Below, piece after piece: positions 8,781-18,227 of a stretch of 64,000 nt of DNA. This stretch comes from Imhoffiella fuscus. Its GTDB lineage: Bacteria > Pseudomonadota > Gammaproteobacteria > Chromatiales > Chromatiaceae. Positions within the stretch are counted from its first letter, which is position 1, and the number at the start of each line of letters is the position of its first letter. The notes under the pieces are model-generated. The model saw nothing but the letters and a program-made list of their open reading frames with translations. It made no database searches and was not told the DNA's origin. A program made the translations under genes and the position numbers. Where the stretch lies: the NCBI RefSeq assembly GCF_042682685.1, contig NZ_JBHUHX010000016.1:314003-378002 (forward strand), given 5' to 3'.

Positions 8781-9508
8781 TGGTGACCTGGCCGCATCAG
8801 CATCCGCATTTTCGGGCGTTCGCGAGACGGGACGATTTCGAGCGGGCGACCGTGGCGGTGATTCAGGGTGTCGCGAAACAGTCGATCGAGTCGAGCGGAC
8901 GCTTTGTCCTGGTGCTCGCTGGCGGTCGGACGCCGCGATCCATCTATCAGGCGCTGCGCTCGATCGATACGGACTGGTCGGTATGGTGGATCTATTTCGG
9001 CGACGAGCGCTGTCTGCCACCGACCGACCCCGAGCGCAACAGCCGCATGGCGGCGGAGGCCTGGTTGGATGCGGTGCCTATTCCCTCGGCGCAGATCCAG
9101 GTCATCCCGGCCGAGCTCGGACCGGAGCGTGCGGCGGAGCTCTATTCCCAGCGACTCGCCGAGGTCGGCGCCTTCGACCTGGTGCTTCTGGGGCTCGGCG
9201 AGGATGGGCACACCGCGAGTCTCTTTCCTGGTGGAGACTGGGAGCGTGTGGCGCACTGGCCGGATGCCATTGCGGTGCATGGCGCGCCAAAGCCGCCGGA
9301 GGAGCGGGTTTCGCTGAGTCCGGCGCGTCTGAGCTACGCCCGTCGCTGTCTCTATCTGGTCGCCGGTTCCGACAAACAGGACGCGGTTTTCCTCTGGTGC
9401 GCCGGGGGCGATCTGCCCGCGAGCCGGATCGCGGCGATCGAACGGGTTGATGTCTTCACGCTCATCGGTTCCGATGGCACGCTGTCTCTCGAATCCTCAG
9501 CCGCATAG
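8780..9508 (+). CDS. pgl: 6-phosphogluconolactonase
   Basis: 242 residues of the NagB/DevB superfamily. LVLAGGRTPRSIYQAL, WWIYFGDERCLPPTDPERNSRMA and the catalytic-site block LVLLGLGEDGHTASLFPG are present, together with a C-terminal ASRI. It hydrolyses 6-phosphogluconolactone in the cytoplasm. The ATG at 8780 shares one base with the gnd stop (TGATG) and has a G-rich stretch just before it, so it is translationally coupled to gnd. zwf follows after nine bases. Confidence 0.95.
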   Translation: MVTWPHQHPHFRAFARRDDFERATVAVIQGVAKQSIESSGRFVLVLAGGRTPRSIYQALRSIDTDWSVWWIYFGDERCLPPTDPERNSRMAAEAWLDAVPIPSAQIQVIPAELGPERAAELYSQRLAEVGAFDLVLLGLGEDGHTASLFPGGDWERVAHWPDAIAVHGAPKPPEERVSLSPARLSYARRCLYLVAGSDKQDAVFLWCAGGDLPASRIAAIERVDVFTLIGSDGTLSLESSAA

Positions 9509-9517
9509 GAGTGGCGC

Positions 9518-11065
9518 ATGTCTTCGAACATCGACCTCATGAGCCCTGCCGAGCAACCGCAGTCGCCCCTGCCCAGGGCCGAACCCTGCGTCCTGGTGAT
9601 CTTCGGTGCAACCGGGGATCTGACTCGGCGCAAGCTCATCCCGGCGCTCTTCAGTTTGGCCAACAACCAGTGTTTGGCGACTGACTTCCAGATCCTCGGC
9701 ATCGGGCGGAGCGAGATGGACGACGCGCGTTTTCGCGATCGATTGCGCGAGGGCGTGGCTCAATCCTCCGAGATCCAGACATTCAAGGAGACGGTCTGGA
9801 GCGACTTCGCCTCGCGCATTTCCTATCTCTCCGGGGACTTTCTGGAGCCGAGCACTTATCAGTCCTTGGTCGAGCGGTTGGCGGGGTTCTCCACCGCGAA
9901 CCGACTCTTCTATCTGGCGACCGCGCCGAGCGCCACGCCCGTCATCATTCAGCGTCTCGCCGACGTGGGACTCGAGCACGAGGACCGGGGGTTTTCGCGT
10001 CTCGTGGTCGAAAAACCCTTCGGTCACGACCTCGAGTCGGCACGGGAGCTCAACCGGCTGATCGCCGAGGTTTTCGAGGAGCGACAGGTTTACCGCATCG
10101 ACCACTATCTGGGTAAGGAGACGGTTCAGAACGTCCTCTTCTTTCGCTTCGGCAATGCGCTCTTCGAGTCGGTGTGGAATCGCAACCATGTCGAATATGT
10201 CGAGATCACGGCCGCCGAGTCGCTCGGTGTCGGTCGTCGTGCCGGTTACTACCAGGAGTCCGGCGCGCTGCGCGACATGGTGGCCAACCATCTGCTGCAA
10301 CTGCTGGCGCTGACCGCCATGGATTCGCCGGTCGCACTGGACGCGGATTCGGTGAACGACAAGAAGGCCGAGGTCTGGCGTAGTATCCGGCCTATGACGC
10401 CCGATGAGGTGGCGAGTCGCACGGTGCGAGCCCAGTATGCTGCCGGCACCATCGACGGCGCCTCGGTTCCGGGTTGGCACGAGGAGCCGAATGTGCCGCC
10501 AGATTCGCGCACCGAGACCTATGTCGCGCTCGATCTGCGCATCGACAACTGGCGCTGGGCCGGGGTGCCCTTCTATCTGCGCACCGGTAAGCGATTGGCC
10601 CGGCAGGTGACCGAGATCGCCGTACATTTTCGCCAGCCCCCGCTCAGCTTCTTCCCCTGTCAGGATTGCTTCCAGTCCAACGTCATCATTCTGCGCATCC
10701 AGCCGGACGAGGGGATCAGCCTGACCTTCGGCGCCAAGGAGCCGGGAACCTCGCGCAGTGCGGTACCGGTGAGCATGGATTTCTGTTATCACTCCGCCTT
10801 TGCTGAAGCGCCTCCGTCGGCCTACGCGGTGCTTCTGCTTGATGCGTTGCGCGGCGATTTGACCCAGTTCACCCGGTGCGACGGGGTGGAGGCTCAATGG
10901 CGGATCATGACCCCAATCGAAACCGCCTGGGCCGCTTGCAACGATGTCCCCCTACCGACCTACGTGTCGGGTAGCGAGGGGCCGCGCGAGGCCGATGGCT
11001 TGCTGGAGTGGAACGGGCACGTCTGGCGTTCCATCGGCGATGCGCAATGGGCCTGCCAGATCTGA
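9518..11065 (+). CDS. zwf: Glucose-6-phosphate 1-dehydrogenase
   Basis: 515 residues, near the usual length. The coenzyme motif GATGDLTRRKLIPALF follows a 25-residue leader, and the active-site signature RIDHYLGKE with VVEKPFGHDL upstream is intact. It oxidises glucose 6-phosphate, feeding pgl and gnd just upstream and producing NADPH. GGAG precedes the ATG. A short GC hairpin (11098-11111) lies after the gene but without a T-tract. Confidence 0.97.
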   Translation: MSSNIDLMSPAEQPQSPLPRAEPCVLVIFGATGDLTRRKLIPALFSLANNQCLATDFQILGIGRSEMDDARFRDRLREGVAQSSEIQTFKETVWSDFASRISYLSGDFLEPSTYQSLVERLAGFSTANRLFYLATAPSATPVIIQRLADVGLEHEDRGFSRLVVEKPFGHDLESARELNRLIAEVFEERQVYRIDHYLGKETVQNVLFFRFGNALFESVWNRNHVEYVEITAAESLGVGRRAGYYQESGALRDMVANHLLQLLALTAMDSPVALDADSVNDKKAEVWRSIRPMTPDEVASRTVRAQYAAGTIDGASVPGWHEEPNVPPDSRTETYVALDLRIDNWRWAGVPFYLRTGKRLARQVTEIAVHFRQPPLSFFPCQDCFQSNVIILRIQPDEGISLTFGAKEPGTSRSAVPVSMDFCYHSAFAEAPPSAYAVLLLDALRGDLTQFTRCDGVEAQWRIMTPIETAWAACNDVPLPTYVSGSEGPREADGLLEWNGHVWRSIGDAQWACQI

Positions 11066-11548
11066 TACCCCTAGGCTGCGCCCTGCTCTAATCTAATCGG
11101 GCTCACGCCCGGTGGCTTCGGGGCGCGCGAGCGGGTTCTGGATCCCCGCCTTCGGCGAGTTGCGCAACGCCTGCGTCGGCGAGACTGATGGCGTGTGTAT
11201 GCAGCCGATATCCGATTGGTCCGCAGTTCCTGAAATCCTTCCTCCTCGGGCTTCGGCTGAAGACGTCGCTGACGTGGGCGGACAGCGTTCGGTCAGGGCC
11301 TGTCGATTAGGCTAATGTCGCGCAGGAACCCAGGTGCGGGCCGTCGGTCGTAGTAGCCTGCCGCGTGCCTCCCGGCGCTTGTGTCTCGCGCGAGCGGTCG
11401 GAGGCCCTATTGCCGTTGAAAACAGACTGAACGAGATTGTTGAACCCATGAGTGTGAGCAGCACGACGAACCCCGGCCCCAGTGAATGGCTCGATATCCA
11501 GTCAGGCCCCGATGATGTGAACGGATGTGGCCGGCGGGGAGGTTTGGC
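11066..11548. other. Intergenic region, no gene seen
   Basis: About 480 bases between zwf and the psiE-like gene. The reading frames present are short and of arbitrary composition. A five-base-pair GC stem at 11098-11111 follows zwf and could assist termination, but it lacks a U-run. No tRNA, repeat or riboswitch was recognised. Confidence 0.55.
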
Positions 11549-11980
11549 ATGACGAGCAAGCCACGTCATCCGCGTGTCGCGCGTCTCGTCGGGCGCGCCC
11601 TGACCTATGTCGAACTGGTCGGGCTCTGTGCGATCACCGTCGCGGCGGTGATCGCGGGCGGCCAGGCGATCCTCGAGATGATCGCGCTGCGCACGGTCAC
11701 CCTGGCCGATCTGTTGCTGCTCTTCATCTATCTGGAGGTGTTGAGCATGGTGACCGTCTACCTGGAGTCCGGGGCCTTGCCCGTGCGAATGCCGCTCTAC
11801 ATCGCCATGGTGGCGCTCGCCCGCCATCTGATTCTGGACATGAAGGGACTCACGGAATGGCAGCTCATCGCCTCCTCGGTCGCGGTGCTGATCCTGGCGG
11901 CGGCCGTTTTGCTGATCCGTTTCGGGCATGTGCGCTATCCCTATGAGGTGTCGCGCGAGTCCGGGAAGCTTGAGGAATAG
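11549..11980 (+). CDS. PsiE-like four-helix membrane protein
   Basis: 143 residues from the ATG at 11549, which has GGGGAGG six bases upstream; an in-frame start at 11525 is inferior. Four hydrophobic segments are seen. LLLLFIYLEVLSMVTVYLESG followed by PLYIAMVALARHLILD matches the core of E. coli PsiE (phosphate-starvation-inducible), including the F.YLE and the R-hydrophobic-D of the third helix. The function of this family is not known. It stands alone between zwf and glyA. Confidence 0.8.
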   Translation: MTSKPRHPRVARLVGRALTYVELVGLCAITVAAVIAGGQAILEMIALRTVTLADLLLLFIYLEVLSMVTVYLESGALPVRMPLYIAMVALARHLILDMKGLTEWQLIASSVAVLILAAAVLLIRFGHVRYPYEVSRESGKLEE

Positions 11981-12224
11981 CCGCGTTGTGGCGCTGGGCG
12001 TCGGCCACCGGGCGTGATCGCCGCGACGCTCATCTGCCGGGCGCGATCCCTGAATCAGGGTCCGAACGGATGAATCGGGCGGCTGCGCGTCCGGCATGTC
12101 GATGCGGTCGTGCTCAAAGCGTGACCGGTCGGCGGGATGGTTTCGGGCAACCTCATCCGTTCGCGACTTGATCGGCAAAAATCGTTACAATGCCTCGCTT
12201 TGCGGCGCCGGAGGGGCGATACAG

Positions 12225-13481
12225 ATGTTTAACAAGACCATGCAGATCAGCGATTATGACCCGGAGCTCTGGGCCGCGATTCAAGATGAAGAGCGCCGTC
12301 AGGAAGAGCACGTCGAGCTCATCGCTTCCGAGAACTATGCCAGCCCCCGCGTCATGCAGGCCCAGGGCGGCGTTCTGACCAACAAATACGCCGAGGGCTA
12401 TCCGAGCAAGCGCTACTACGGCGGTTGCGAGTACGTCGATGTCGCCGAGCAGCTCGCCATCGATCGCGCCAAGCAGCTCTTCGGCGCCGATTACGCCAAC
12501 GTCCAGCCGCACTCGGGCTCCCAGGCCAACACCGCCGTCTACATGGCGCTCTGCCAGCCCGGCGATACCGTGCTCGGCATGAGCCTCGCCCACGGCGGTC
12601 ACCTGACCCACGGTGCCAAGCCGAACTTCTCCGGCAAGCTCTACAACGCCGTCCAGTACGGTCTGAACCCCGAGACCGGCGAGATCGATTACGATGAAGT
12701 CGAGCGTCTGGCCAAGGAGCACAAGCCGCGCATGATCGTGGCCGGATTCTCCGCCTATTCGCGCGTGGTCGACTGGCAGCGCTTCCGCGACATCGCGGAC
12801 GCCGTCGGCGCCTATCTGATGGTCGACATGGCCCATGTTGCGGGTCTGATCGCGGCCGGCGTCTATCCGAGCCCGGTCCAGATCGCGGACGTCACCACCA
12901 CCACGACGCACAAGACCCTGCGCGGTCCGCGCGGCGGCCTGATCCTCGCCAAGTCCAATCCCGAGATCGAAAAGAAGCTCAACTCCATCGTCTTCCCCGG
13001 CATCCAGGGCGGTCCGCTGATGCATGTGATCGCGGCCAAGGCCGTCGCCTTCAAAGAGGCGCTGGAGCCCGAGTTCAAGACCTATCAGGAACAGGTGGTG
13101 CGCAACGCCAAGGCCATGGCCGAGGTCTTCATCGCGCGCGGTTTCGATGTGGTTTCCGGTGGCACCGACGATCATCTCTTCCTGGTGAGCTTCATCAGTC
13201 AGGGGCTGACTGGCAAGGACGTTGACGCCTGGCTGGGCGACGCCAACATCACGGTCAACAAGAACGCCGTCCCCAACGATCCGCAGTCGCCCTTCGTCAC
13301 CAGCGGCATTCGGGTCGGCACCCCGGCCATCACCACTCGCGGCTTCGGCACCGACGAGGCGACCGCGCTGGCTGGCTGGATGTGCGACGTCATCGACGGG
13401 CGCGGTGACGTTTCCGTCATCGCCGACGTGAAGGCCAAGGTGCTGGATCTCTGCAAGCGCTTTCCCGTCTACGGCCGCTGA
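12225..13481 (+). CDS. glyA: Serine hydroxymethyltransferase
   Basis: 418 residues, matching E. coli GlyA (417). HVELIASENYASPRVMQAQGGVLTNKYAEGYPSKRYYGG is in place and the PLP-binding lysine lies in TTTTHKTLRGPRGG. It makes glycine and 5,10-methylene-tetrahydrofolate from serine. The ATG at 12225 is preceded by GGAGGGG; the frame is open further upstream but without coding character. A TACAAT at 12186-12191 is a possible -10 element, though no good -35 fits it. Confidence 0.97.
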   Translation: MFNKTMQISDYDPELWAAIQDEERRQEEHVELIASENYASPRVMQAQGGVLTNKYAEGYPSKRYYGGCEYVDVAEQLAIDRAKQLFGADYANVQPHSGSQANTAVYMALCQPGDTVLGMSLAHGGHLTHGAKPNFSGKLYNAVQYGLNPETGEIDYDEVERLAKEHKPRMIVAGFSAYSRVVDWQRFRDIADAVGAYLMVDMAHVAGLIAAGVYPSPVQIADVTTTTTHKTLRGPRGGLILAKSNPEIEKKLNSIVFPGIQGGPLMHVIAAKAVAFKEALEPEFKTYQEQVVRNAKAMAEVFIARGFDVVSGGTDDHLFLVSFISQGLTGKDVDAWLGDANITVNKNAVPNDPQSPFVTSGIRVGTPAITTRGFGTDEATALAGWMCDVIDGRGDVSVIADVKAKVLDLCKRFPVYGR

Positions 13482-13588
13482 GTCCGGATCCGGCGGTTGC
13501 GGCGCATGACCTCGAATCCATCGCCCCCTCGGTTTCCGGCCGCCAGTGTTGCTGGTGGCTGGATGCTGACGGCTGGAGGCTGAATCTC

Positions 13589-14104
13589 ATGCGCTGTCCC
13601 TTCTGCGGTGCCCAGGATACCAAGGTGGTCGACTCGCGCCTCTCGGGTGAGGGCGATCAGGTCCGGCGGCGTCGCAAATGCTCGGTCTGCAAGGAGCGCT
13701 TCACGACCTATGAGTCGGCGGAGCTGAATCTGCCTCGGATCGTCAAGCGCGACGGCAGCCGGGTCCCGTTCGATGGACGCAAGCTGCGTTCCGGGATGAT
13801 GCGCGCGCTGGAGAAACGCCCGGTCAGCACGGAGCAGGTCGACACCGCCATGGCGCGCATCCAGCGCCGGCTCATGTCGAGCGGCGAGCGCGAGATCCCC
13901 TCGCTCGGCGTGGGCGAGATGGTGATGGACGAGCTGCGCCAGCTCGATCAGGTCGCCTATGTGCGCTTCGCCTCGGTCTACCGCCATTTCGAGGACGTCG
14001 CCGCCTTCCGCGAGGAGATCGAGCGGCTCGAACGCCATCCCAGCCCCGATCTCCAGAACCATCAGATGGATCTGCTCGAGAATCTGGAGCCGAAAACGCG
14101 ATGA
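13589..14104 (+). CDS. nrdR: Transcriptional repressor NrdR
   Basis: 171 residues. An N-terminal zinc ribbon (CPFC at 3-6 and CSVC at about 31-34) is followed by the ATP-cone (about 48-138; PRIVKRDGSRVPFDGRKL...GM..AL.KRPVS). It senses ATP/dATP and represses ribonucleotide reductase genes at NrdR boxes. The last four bases (ATGA) overlap ribD, and the glyA-nrdR-rib order is common in gammaproteobacteria. The C-terminal tail after residue 150 is a little longer than in E. coli. Confidence 0.97.
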   Translation: MRCPFCGAQDTKVVDSRLSGEGDQVRRRRKCSVCKERFTTYESAELNLPRIVKRDGSRVPFDGRKLRSGMMRALEKRPVSTEQVDTAMARIQRRLMSSGEREIPSLGVGEMVMDELRQLDQVAYVRFASVYRHFEDVAAFREEIERLERHPSPDLQNHQMDLLENLEPKTR

Positions 14105-15246
14105 CCGCCGATCATCCGGGGCAGGGCGCGGACCAGGAATACATGGCCCGAGCCATTCACCTGGCTCGGCTTGGGCGCTTCACCACCGATCCCAATCCCC
14201 GCGTCGGCTGCGTGCTCGTGCGCGACGGACGTATCGTCGGCGAGGGCTGGCATCGTCGGGCGGGGGAGGCGCATGCCGAGCGTCATGCACTGGCCCAGGC
14301 GGGCAGCGAGGCCGGCGGCGCGACGGCCTATGTGACGCTCGAGCCTTGTTGCCACCACGGCCGAACCCCACCTTGCGCCGATGCGCTGGTCGAGGCCGGA
14401 GTCGCTCGCGTGGTGTGCGCTATGGTCGATCCCAATCCGCTGGTTGCCGGAAAGGGACTCGCGCGGTTGAAGGATGCCGGGATCGAGACGTCGATCGGAG
14501 TGCTGGAGGCCGAGGCTCGATCGCTGAATCCCGGTTTCATCAAGCGGTTGGAGCAGGGCCGACCCTATGTGCGCTGCAAGATGGCGGCGAGCCTGGACGG
14601 TCGCACGGCCATGGCCGATGGCGAAAGCCAATGGATCAGCTCGCCCGACTCGCGTCGTGACGTTCAGTTGCTGCGTGCCGAAAGCTCGGCGATCCTGACC
14701 GGGATCGGAACGGTCCTCTCCGACGACCCGAGCCTGAACGTGCGCCTATCGGCGAGCGATCTGCCCGGCATGGATGCGGACGCACCGGTGCGCCAGCCGA
14801 TGCGCGTTCTGGTGGACAGTCAGTGGCGCATGCCCGCAGATGCGCGGATGCTTGCGCTGGCGGGCGAGACCCTGGTGGTCGGCGTCGCGGATGTCCCCGA
14901 GCGTATGGCGGCCCTGGAGTCGGCCGGTGCTGGAGTCTGGCGCGCGCCCGAATTGGACGGTCGCGTGGATCTCGCGGCGCTGATGGGCGAGCTGGCGCGG
15001 CGCGGCATCAACGAGGTGCTGCTGGAGTCGGGCGCGCGTCTGGCCGGGGCCATGCTGACGGCGGGTCTGGTCGACGAGATTCGGCTCTACCTCGCGCCTC
15101 ACCTGATGGGCGACGCCTCGCGCGGACTCTTCCATCTGCCCGGAATCTCGGCGATGGCCGACCGTCTGGCGCTGGAGATCCAAGACGTGCGGCGGATCGG
15201 GCCGGATCTGCGCCTCCGGCTGTCGGTCGCTCGTTCCAACATCTGA
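14101..15246 (+). CDS. ribD: Bifunctional diaminohydroxyphosphoribosylaminopyrimidine deaminase / reductase
   Basis: 381 residues. The deaminase zinc site is HAERHAL and TLEPCCHHGRTPPC (about 58-95); the reductase half begins at RPYVRCKMAASLDGRTA and has an ample nucleotide site. It carries out the second and third steps of riboflavin synthesis in the cytoplasm. Coupled to nrdR by ATGA and followed by ribE after 38 bases. Both catalytic halves look intact. Confidence 0.96.
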   Translation: MTADHPGQGADQEYMARAIHLARLGRFTTDPNPRVGCVLVRDGRIVGEGWHRRAGEAHAERHALAQAGSEAGGATAYVTLEPCCHHGRTPPCADALVEAGVARVVCAMVDPNPLVAGKGLARLKDAGIETSIGVLEAEARSLNPGFIKRLEQGRPYVRCKMAASLDGRTAMADGESQWISSPDSRRDVQLLRAESSAILTGIGTVLSDDPSLNVRLSASDLPGMDADAPVRQPMRVLVDSQWRMPADARMLALAGETLVVGVADVPERMAALESAGAGVWRAPELDGRVDLAALMGELARRGINEVLLESGARLAGAMLTAGLVDEIRLYLAPHLMGDASRGLFHLPGISAMADRLALEIQDVRRIGPDLRLRLSVARSNI

Positions 15247-15284
15247 ATTCGTTAAACCGCGCCCTCGCTCACTGGAATCCACTC

Positions 15285-15944
15285 ATGTTCACTGGAATCA
15301 TCCAATCCGTCGGTCGGGTCCTTCGCTTGGAGCCGCGCGGCGGCGATGTGCGGTTGACGATCGAGACCGGCAAGCTCTCGCTCGATGCGGTAGTGCTTGG
15401 CGACAGTATCGCCGTCAATGGGGTCTGTCTCACGGCGGTCGAGCTGAATCCCCAGGGATTTGCCGCCGACGTCTCGCGCGAAACGCTGTCGCTCACGACC
15501 CTGGGCGCTCTGGTGCCTGGCGGTCGGGTCAATCTCGAAAAGGCGTTGACGCTCTCGACTCCCTTGGGCGGTCATCTGGTGAGCGGTCACGTCGACGGGA
15601 TGGGAACGCTCCTGGAACGGCACGAGGACGCGCGTTCCTGGCGCTTGCGTATCCAGGCGCCCGACGATCTGGCGCGCTATATCGCGCACAAGGGTTCGAT
15701 CTGCGTCGATGGGACCAGTCTAACCGTCAATCGAATCGATGGGGCCGTGTTCGAGCTCAACATCGTTCCGCATACCGTCCAGGAAACCATCATCGGCGAT
15801 TACCGTCCCGGCGTCCGGGTCAACCTGGAGGTGGACCTGATCGCGCGCTATTTGGAGCGTCTGCTGCTCGGCGAGCGCGCGGCCGACCCCAAGGCATCGG
15901 GTCTGACCCTCGATTTTCTCGCCGAGCACGGCTTCGCTAGATAA
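15285..15944 (+). CDS. ribE: Riboflavin synthase, alpha chain
   Basis: 219 residues beginning with the family signature MFTGIIQSVGRV. Two tandem lumazine-binding barrels are visible: GDSIAVNGVCLTAVEL...FAADVSRETL in the first and GSICVDGTSLTVNRID...VPHTVQETI in the second. It dismutates 6,7-dimethyl-8-ribityllumazine, made by ribH downstream. The gene lies between ribD and the ribB gene; the ribosome binding site is weak, with only a GGAAT shortly upstream. Confidence 0.96.
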   Translation: MFTGIIQSVGRVLRLEPRGGDVRLTIETGKLSLDAVVLGDSIAVNGVCLTAVELNPQGFAADVSRETLSLTTLGALVPGGRVNLEKALTLSTPLGGHLVSGHVDGMGTLLERHEDARSWRLRIQAPDDLARYIAHKGSICVDGTSLTVNRIDGAVFELNIVPHTVQETIIGDYRPGVRVNLEVDLIARYLERLLLGERAADPKASGLTLDFLAEHGFAR

Positions 15945-15998
15945 GGGATACGCATCGCGCCGTATTCGTTCCGTTCACGCTCCAACTGTCTTCCCAGC

Positions 15999-17150
15999 AT
16001 GATCGACGCACTGACACCCATGACTAGCCCCGGCCTGAACAGCACCGAAGAGATCATCGAAGACCTGCGTCAAGGCAGGATGGTCATCATCATGGACGAC
16101 GAGGATCGCGAGAACGAGGGCGATCTTCTGATGGTCGCGGACTGCGTGACCCCTGAGTCGATCAACTTCATGGCCAAACATGGACGCGGCCTCATCTGCC
16201 TGACCCTGACCAAGGAGCGCTGCACGCGTTTGCGCCTGCCTCTGATGGTCAACGACAACCAGGCGGCCCATTCCACCGCCTTCACGGTCTCGATCGAGGC
16301 CGCGCGCGGCGTGACCACCGGGATCTCGGCAGCGGACCGCGCGACGACCGTCAAGGCAGCGGTCGCGTCGGACGCCGGTCCCAAGGATCTGGTGATGCCG
16401 GGGCATATCTTCCCCGTCATGGCGCAGCCGGGCGGCGTGCTGGTGCGTGCCGGCCACACCGAGGCCGGTTGCGACCTGGCGCGTCTGGCCGGGTTCACCC
16501 CTGCCGCCGTGATCGTCGAGATCATGAACGAGGACGGCACCATGGCGCGCCGCCCGGATCTGGAGGCGTTCGCCAAGACGCACGGCCTTAAGATCGGCAC
16601 CATCGCCGACCTGATCCATTACCGGGTCCGCAACGAGAAGGCCGTGCTGCGCGAATGCGAGTGCGAACTGCCGACCGCCTATGCGAATTTCCGTCTGGTG
16701 GCCTATCGCGACACCATCGACAACGAGATTCATCTCGCCCTGACGTTGGGCGAGATCCGCCCCGACCGCCCGACACTGGTTCGCGTGCATCTGCAGAACA
16801 CGCTCTGCGACCTCTTCGGGACGACCCACAATGCCTGCGGTTGGCCGCTGCAGGATGTGATGCGTCAAGTGGCCTCGGAGGGCGAGGGGGTCGTCGTGGT
16901 CTTGCGCAATCGCGATAGCTCGGACGACCTGCTGGCTCGACTCAAGGACTTCCAGTTGCACGATAGCGACGATCAGGTCCCGTCCCGCCGTCAGGACCGC
17001 AACGAACTGCGTACCTACGGGATCGGCGCCCAGATTCTGGCCGACCTGGGGGTGGGAAAGATGCGGGTCATGAGCGCGCCCAAGGCGATGCACGGTATCT
17101 CTGGGTTCGATCTGGAGGTCGTGGAATATACCGGTGGACGGCCGAGCTGA
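15999..17150 (+). CDS. ribB: 3,4-dihydroxy-2-butanone 4-phosphate synthase with degenerate GTP cyclohydrolase II-like domain (RibBX)
   Basis: 383 residues. Residues about 10-205 form the DHBP synthase (DDEDRENEGDLLMVAD, HGRGLICL, MPGHIFPV, HTEAGCDLARLAG), which makes the four-carbon precursor of lumazine. The C-terminal 175 residues have the fold order of GTP cyclohydrolase II, but the zinc-binding stretch, normally EC.TGD...S.RCDCG, reads NTLCDLFGTTHNACGW, so the cysteine trio is lost. Such RibBX proteins are common in proteobacteria and the second domain is thought to be non-catalytic. A separate ribA must exist elsewhere. Start may also be the ATG at 16020. Confidence 0.93.
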   Translation: MIDALTPMTSPGLNSTEEIIEDLRQGRMVIIMDDEDRENEGDLLMVADCVTPESINFMAKHGRGLICLTLTKERCTRLRLPLMVNDNQAAHSTAFTVSIEAARGVTTGISAADRATTVKAAVASDAGPKDLVMPGHIFPVMAQPGGVLVRAGHTEAGCDLARLAGFTPAAVIVEIMNEDGTMARRPDLEAFAKTHGLKIGTIADLIHYRVRNEKAVLRECECELPTAYANFRLVAYRDTIDNEIHLALTLGEIRPDRPTLVRVHLQNTLCDLFGTTHNACGWPLQDVMRQVASEGEGVVVVLRNRDSSDDLLARLKDFQLHDSDDQVPSRRQDRNELRTYGIGAQILADLGVGKMRVMSAPKAMHGISGFDLEVVEYTGGRPS

Positions 17151-17259
17151 GGCCATCCGTCTGGCTGGAGATCGGTCTGCGATCGCCGCGCGATCAGGGC
17201 GAACGCACCCGGTGTCCAAGATAGATAGAGAGATAGACGCTGATTCATCTAGAGGTTCT

Positions 17260-17730
17260 ATGACGATCAAGACCATTGAAGGCGCCATGCGCGCCGACCG
17301 TGCCCGTTTCTGTCTGGTGGTGTCCCGCTGGAACAGTTTCGTGGTGGAGAGTCTGGAGAAGGGCGCGATCGACGCGCTCAAGCGGCACGGTGCGACCGAC
17401 GAGGACCTGACCATCGTGCGTGTTCCCGGCGCCTTCGAGATGCCGGTGACGATCGAGCGGATCGCGGCCAAGGGCGGCTATGACGCCATCGTCGCCTTGG
17501 GCGCCGTCATTCGTGGCGGTACACCGCACTTCGAGTACGTTGCCGGTGAGTGCGTCAAGGGTATGGCCCAGGTCAGCCTCAAGTACGGTTTGCCGGTGGC
17601 CTTCGGCGTGCTGACCGTCGACAGTATCGAGCAGGCGATCGAGCGTGCCGGCACCAAGGCCGGCAACAAGGGCGCAGAGGCCGCCATGTCCGCCCTGGAG
17701 ATGGTGGACCTTCTGAGGCAGATCGACTGA
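17260..17730 (+). CDS. ribH: 6,7-dimethyl-8-ribityllumazine synthase
   Basis: 156 residues. VVSRWNSFVVESLEKGAIDAL, VRVPGAFEMPVTIE and LGAVIRGGTPHFEYVAGE are the substrate-site blocks of the family, and YGLPVAFGVLTVD...QAIERAGTKAGNKGAEAA closes the protein. It condenses the RibB and RibD products to lumazine. AGAGG precedes the ATG at 17260. It is followed by nusB after one base, the usual arrangement. Confidence 0.97.
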   Translation: MTIKTIEGAMRADRARFCLVVSRWNSFVVESLEKGAIDALKRHGATDEDLTIVRVPGAFEMPVTIERIAAKGGYDAIVALGAVIRGGTPHFEYVAGECVKGMAQVSLKYGLPVAFGVLTVDSIEQAIERAGTKAGNKGAEAAMSALEMVDLLRQID

Positions 17731-17731
17731 C

Positions 17732-18223
17732 ATGGTGAGTCCCCGCACTCAATCGCGGCGTTATGCCGCGCTCGCGCTCTATCAATGGCGTCTGACCGGC
17801 GACGACCCCATGTCCATCAAGCGTCATCTGCTCGACGATCCGGAATGGCTGGACGCCGTTGCCGCCTCGCTGAGCGGCATCGGCGATGACGAGGCCCTGG
17901 AGAACGGGCAGCGCTTCAACTTCAACGTGGATCTGCTCGAACAGTTGCTGACCGGGGTGCCCGAGCATATCGAGGAGATCGATACTCAACTGGATTCCTT
18001 TCTCGATCGCCCCATCAGCCAGGTCGATCCGGTCGAGCTGGCGATCCTGCGTCTTGGCGCCTTCGAGATCCTCTTCGCGGACAATATTCCGGATCGGGTC
18101 GCCATCAACGAGGCGGTCGAGCTCACCAAGCTGCTCGGCGCTCATGAGGGGCACCGATATGTGAACGGCGTTCTCGACAAGATCGCCAGACGCCGTGCCG
18201 GGGACATGAACCGCAAGGTGTGA
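17732..18223 (+). CDS. nusB: Transcription antitermination protein NusB
   Basis: 163 residues. The all-helical NusB pattern is seen: RRYAALALYQWRLTG near the start, ELAILRLGAFEILF in the centre and RVAINEAVELTKLLG...YVNGVLDKIAR at the end. It binds boxA RNA with S10 (NusE) and supports antitermination of rRNA operons. It starts one base after the ribH stop and is followed by thiL after four bases. Confidence 0.96.
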   Translation: MVSPRTQSRRYAALALYQWRLTGDDPMSIKRHLLDDPEWLDAVAASLSGIGDDEALENGQRFNFNVDLLEQLLTGVPEHIEEIDTQLDSFLDRPISQVDPVELAILRLGAFEILFADNIPDRVAINEAVELTKLLGAHEGHRYVNGVLDKIARRRAGDMNRKV

Positions 18224-18227
18224 GTCC

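Noticed and set aside
11334..11552. 72-codon frame before the PsiE-like gene
   Set aside because: No ribosome binding site or family similarity, and its end overlaps the well-supported start at 11549.
15245..15998. FMN riboswitch in the rib cluster
   Set aside because: The gaps before ribE and ribB are 38 and 54 bases, too short for the RFN element, and none of its conserved blocks is present.
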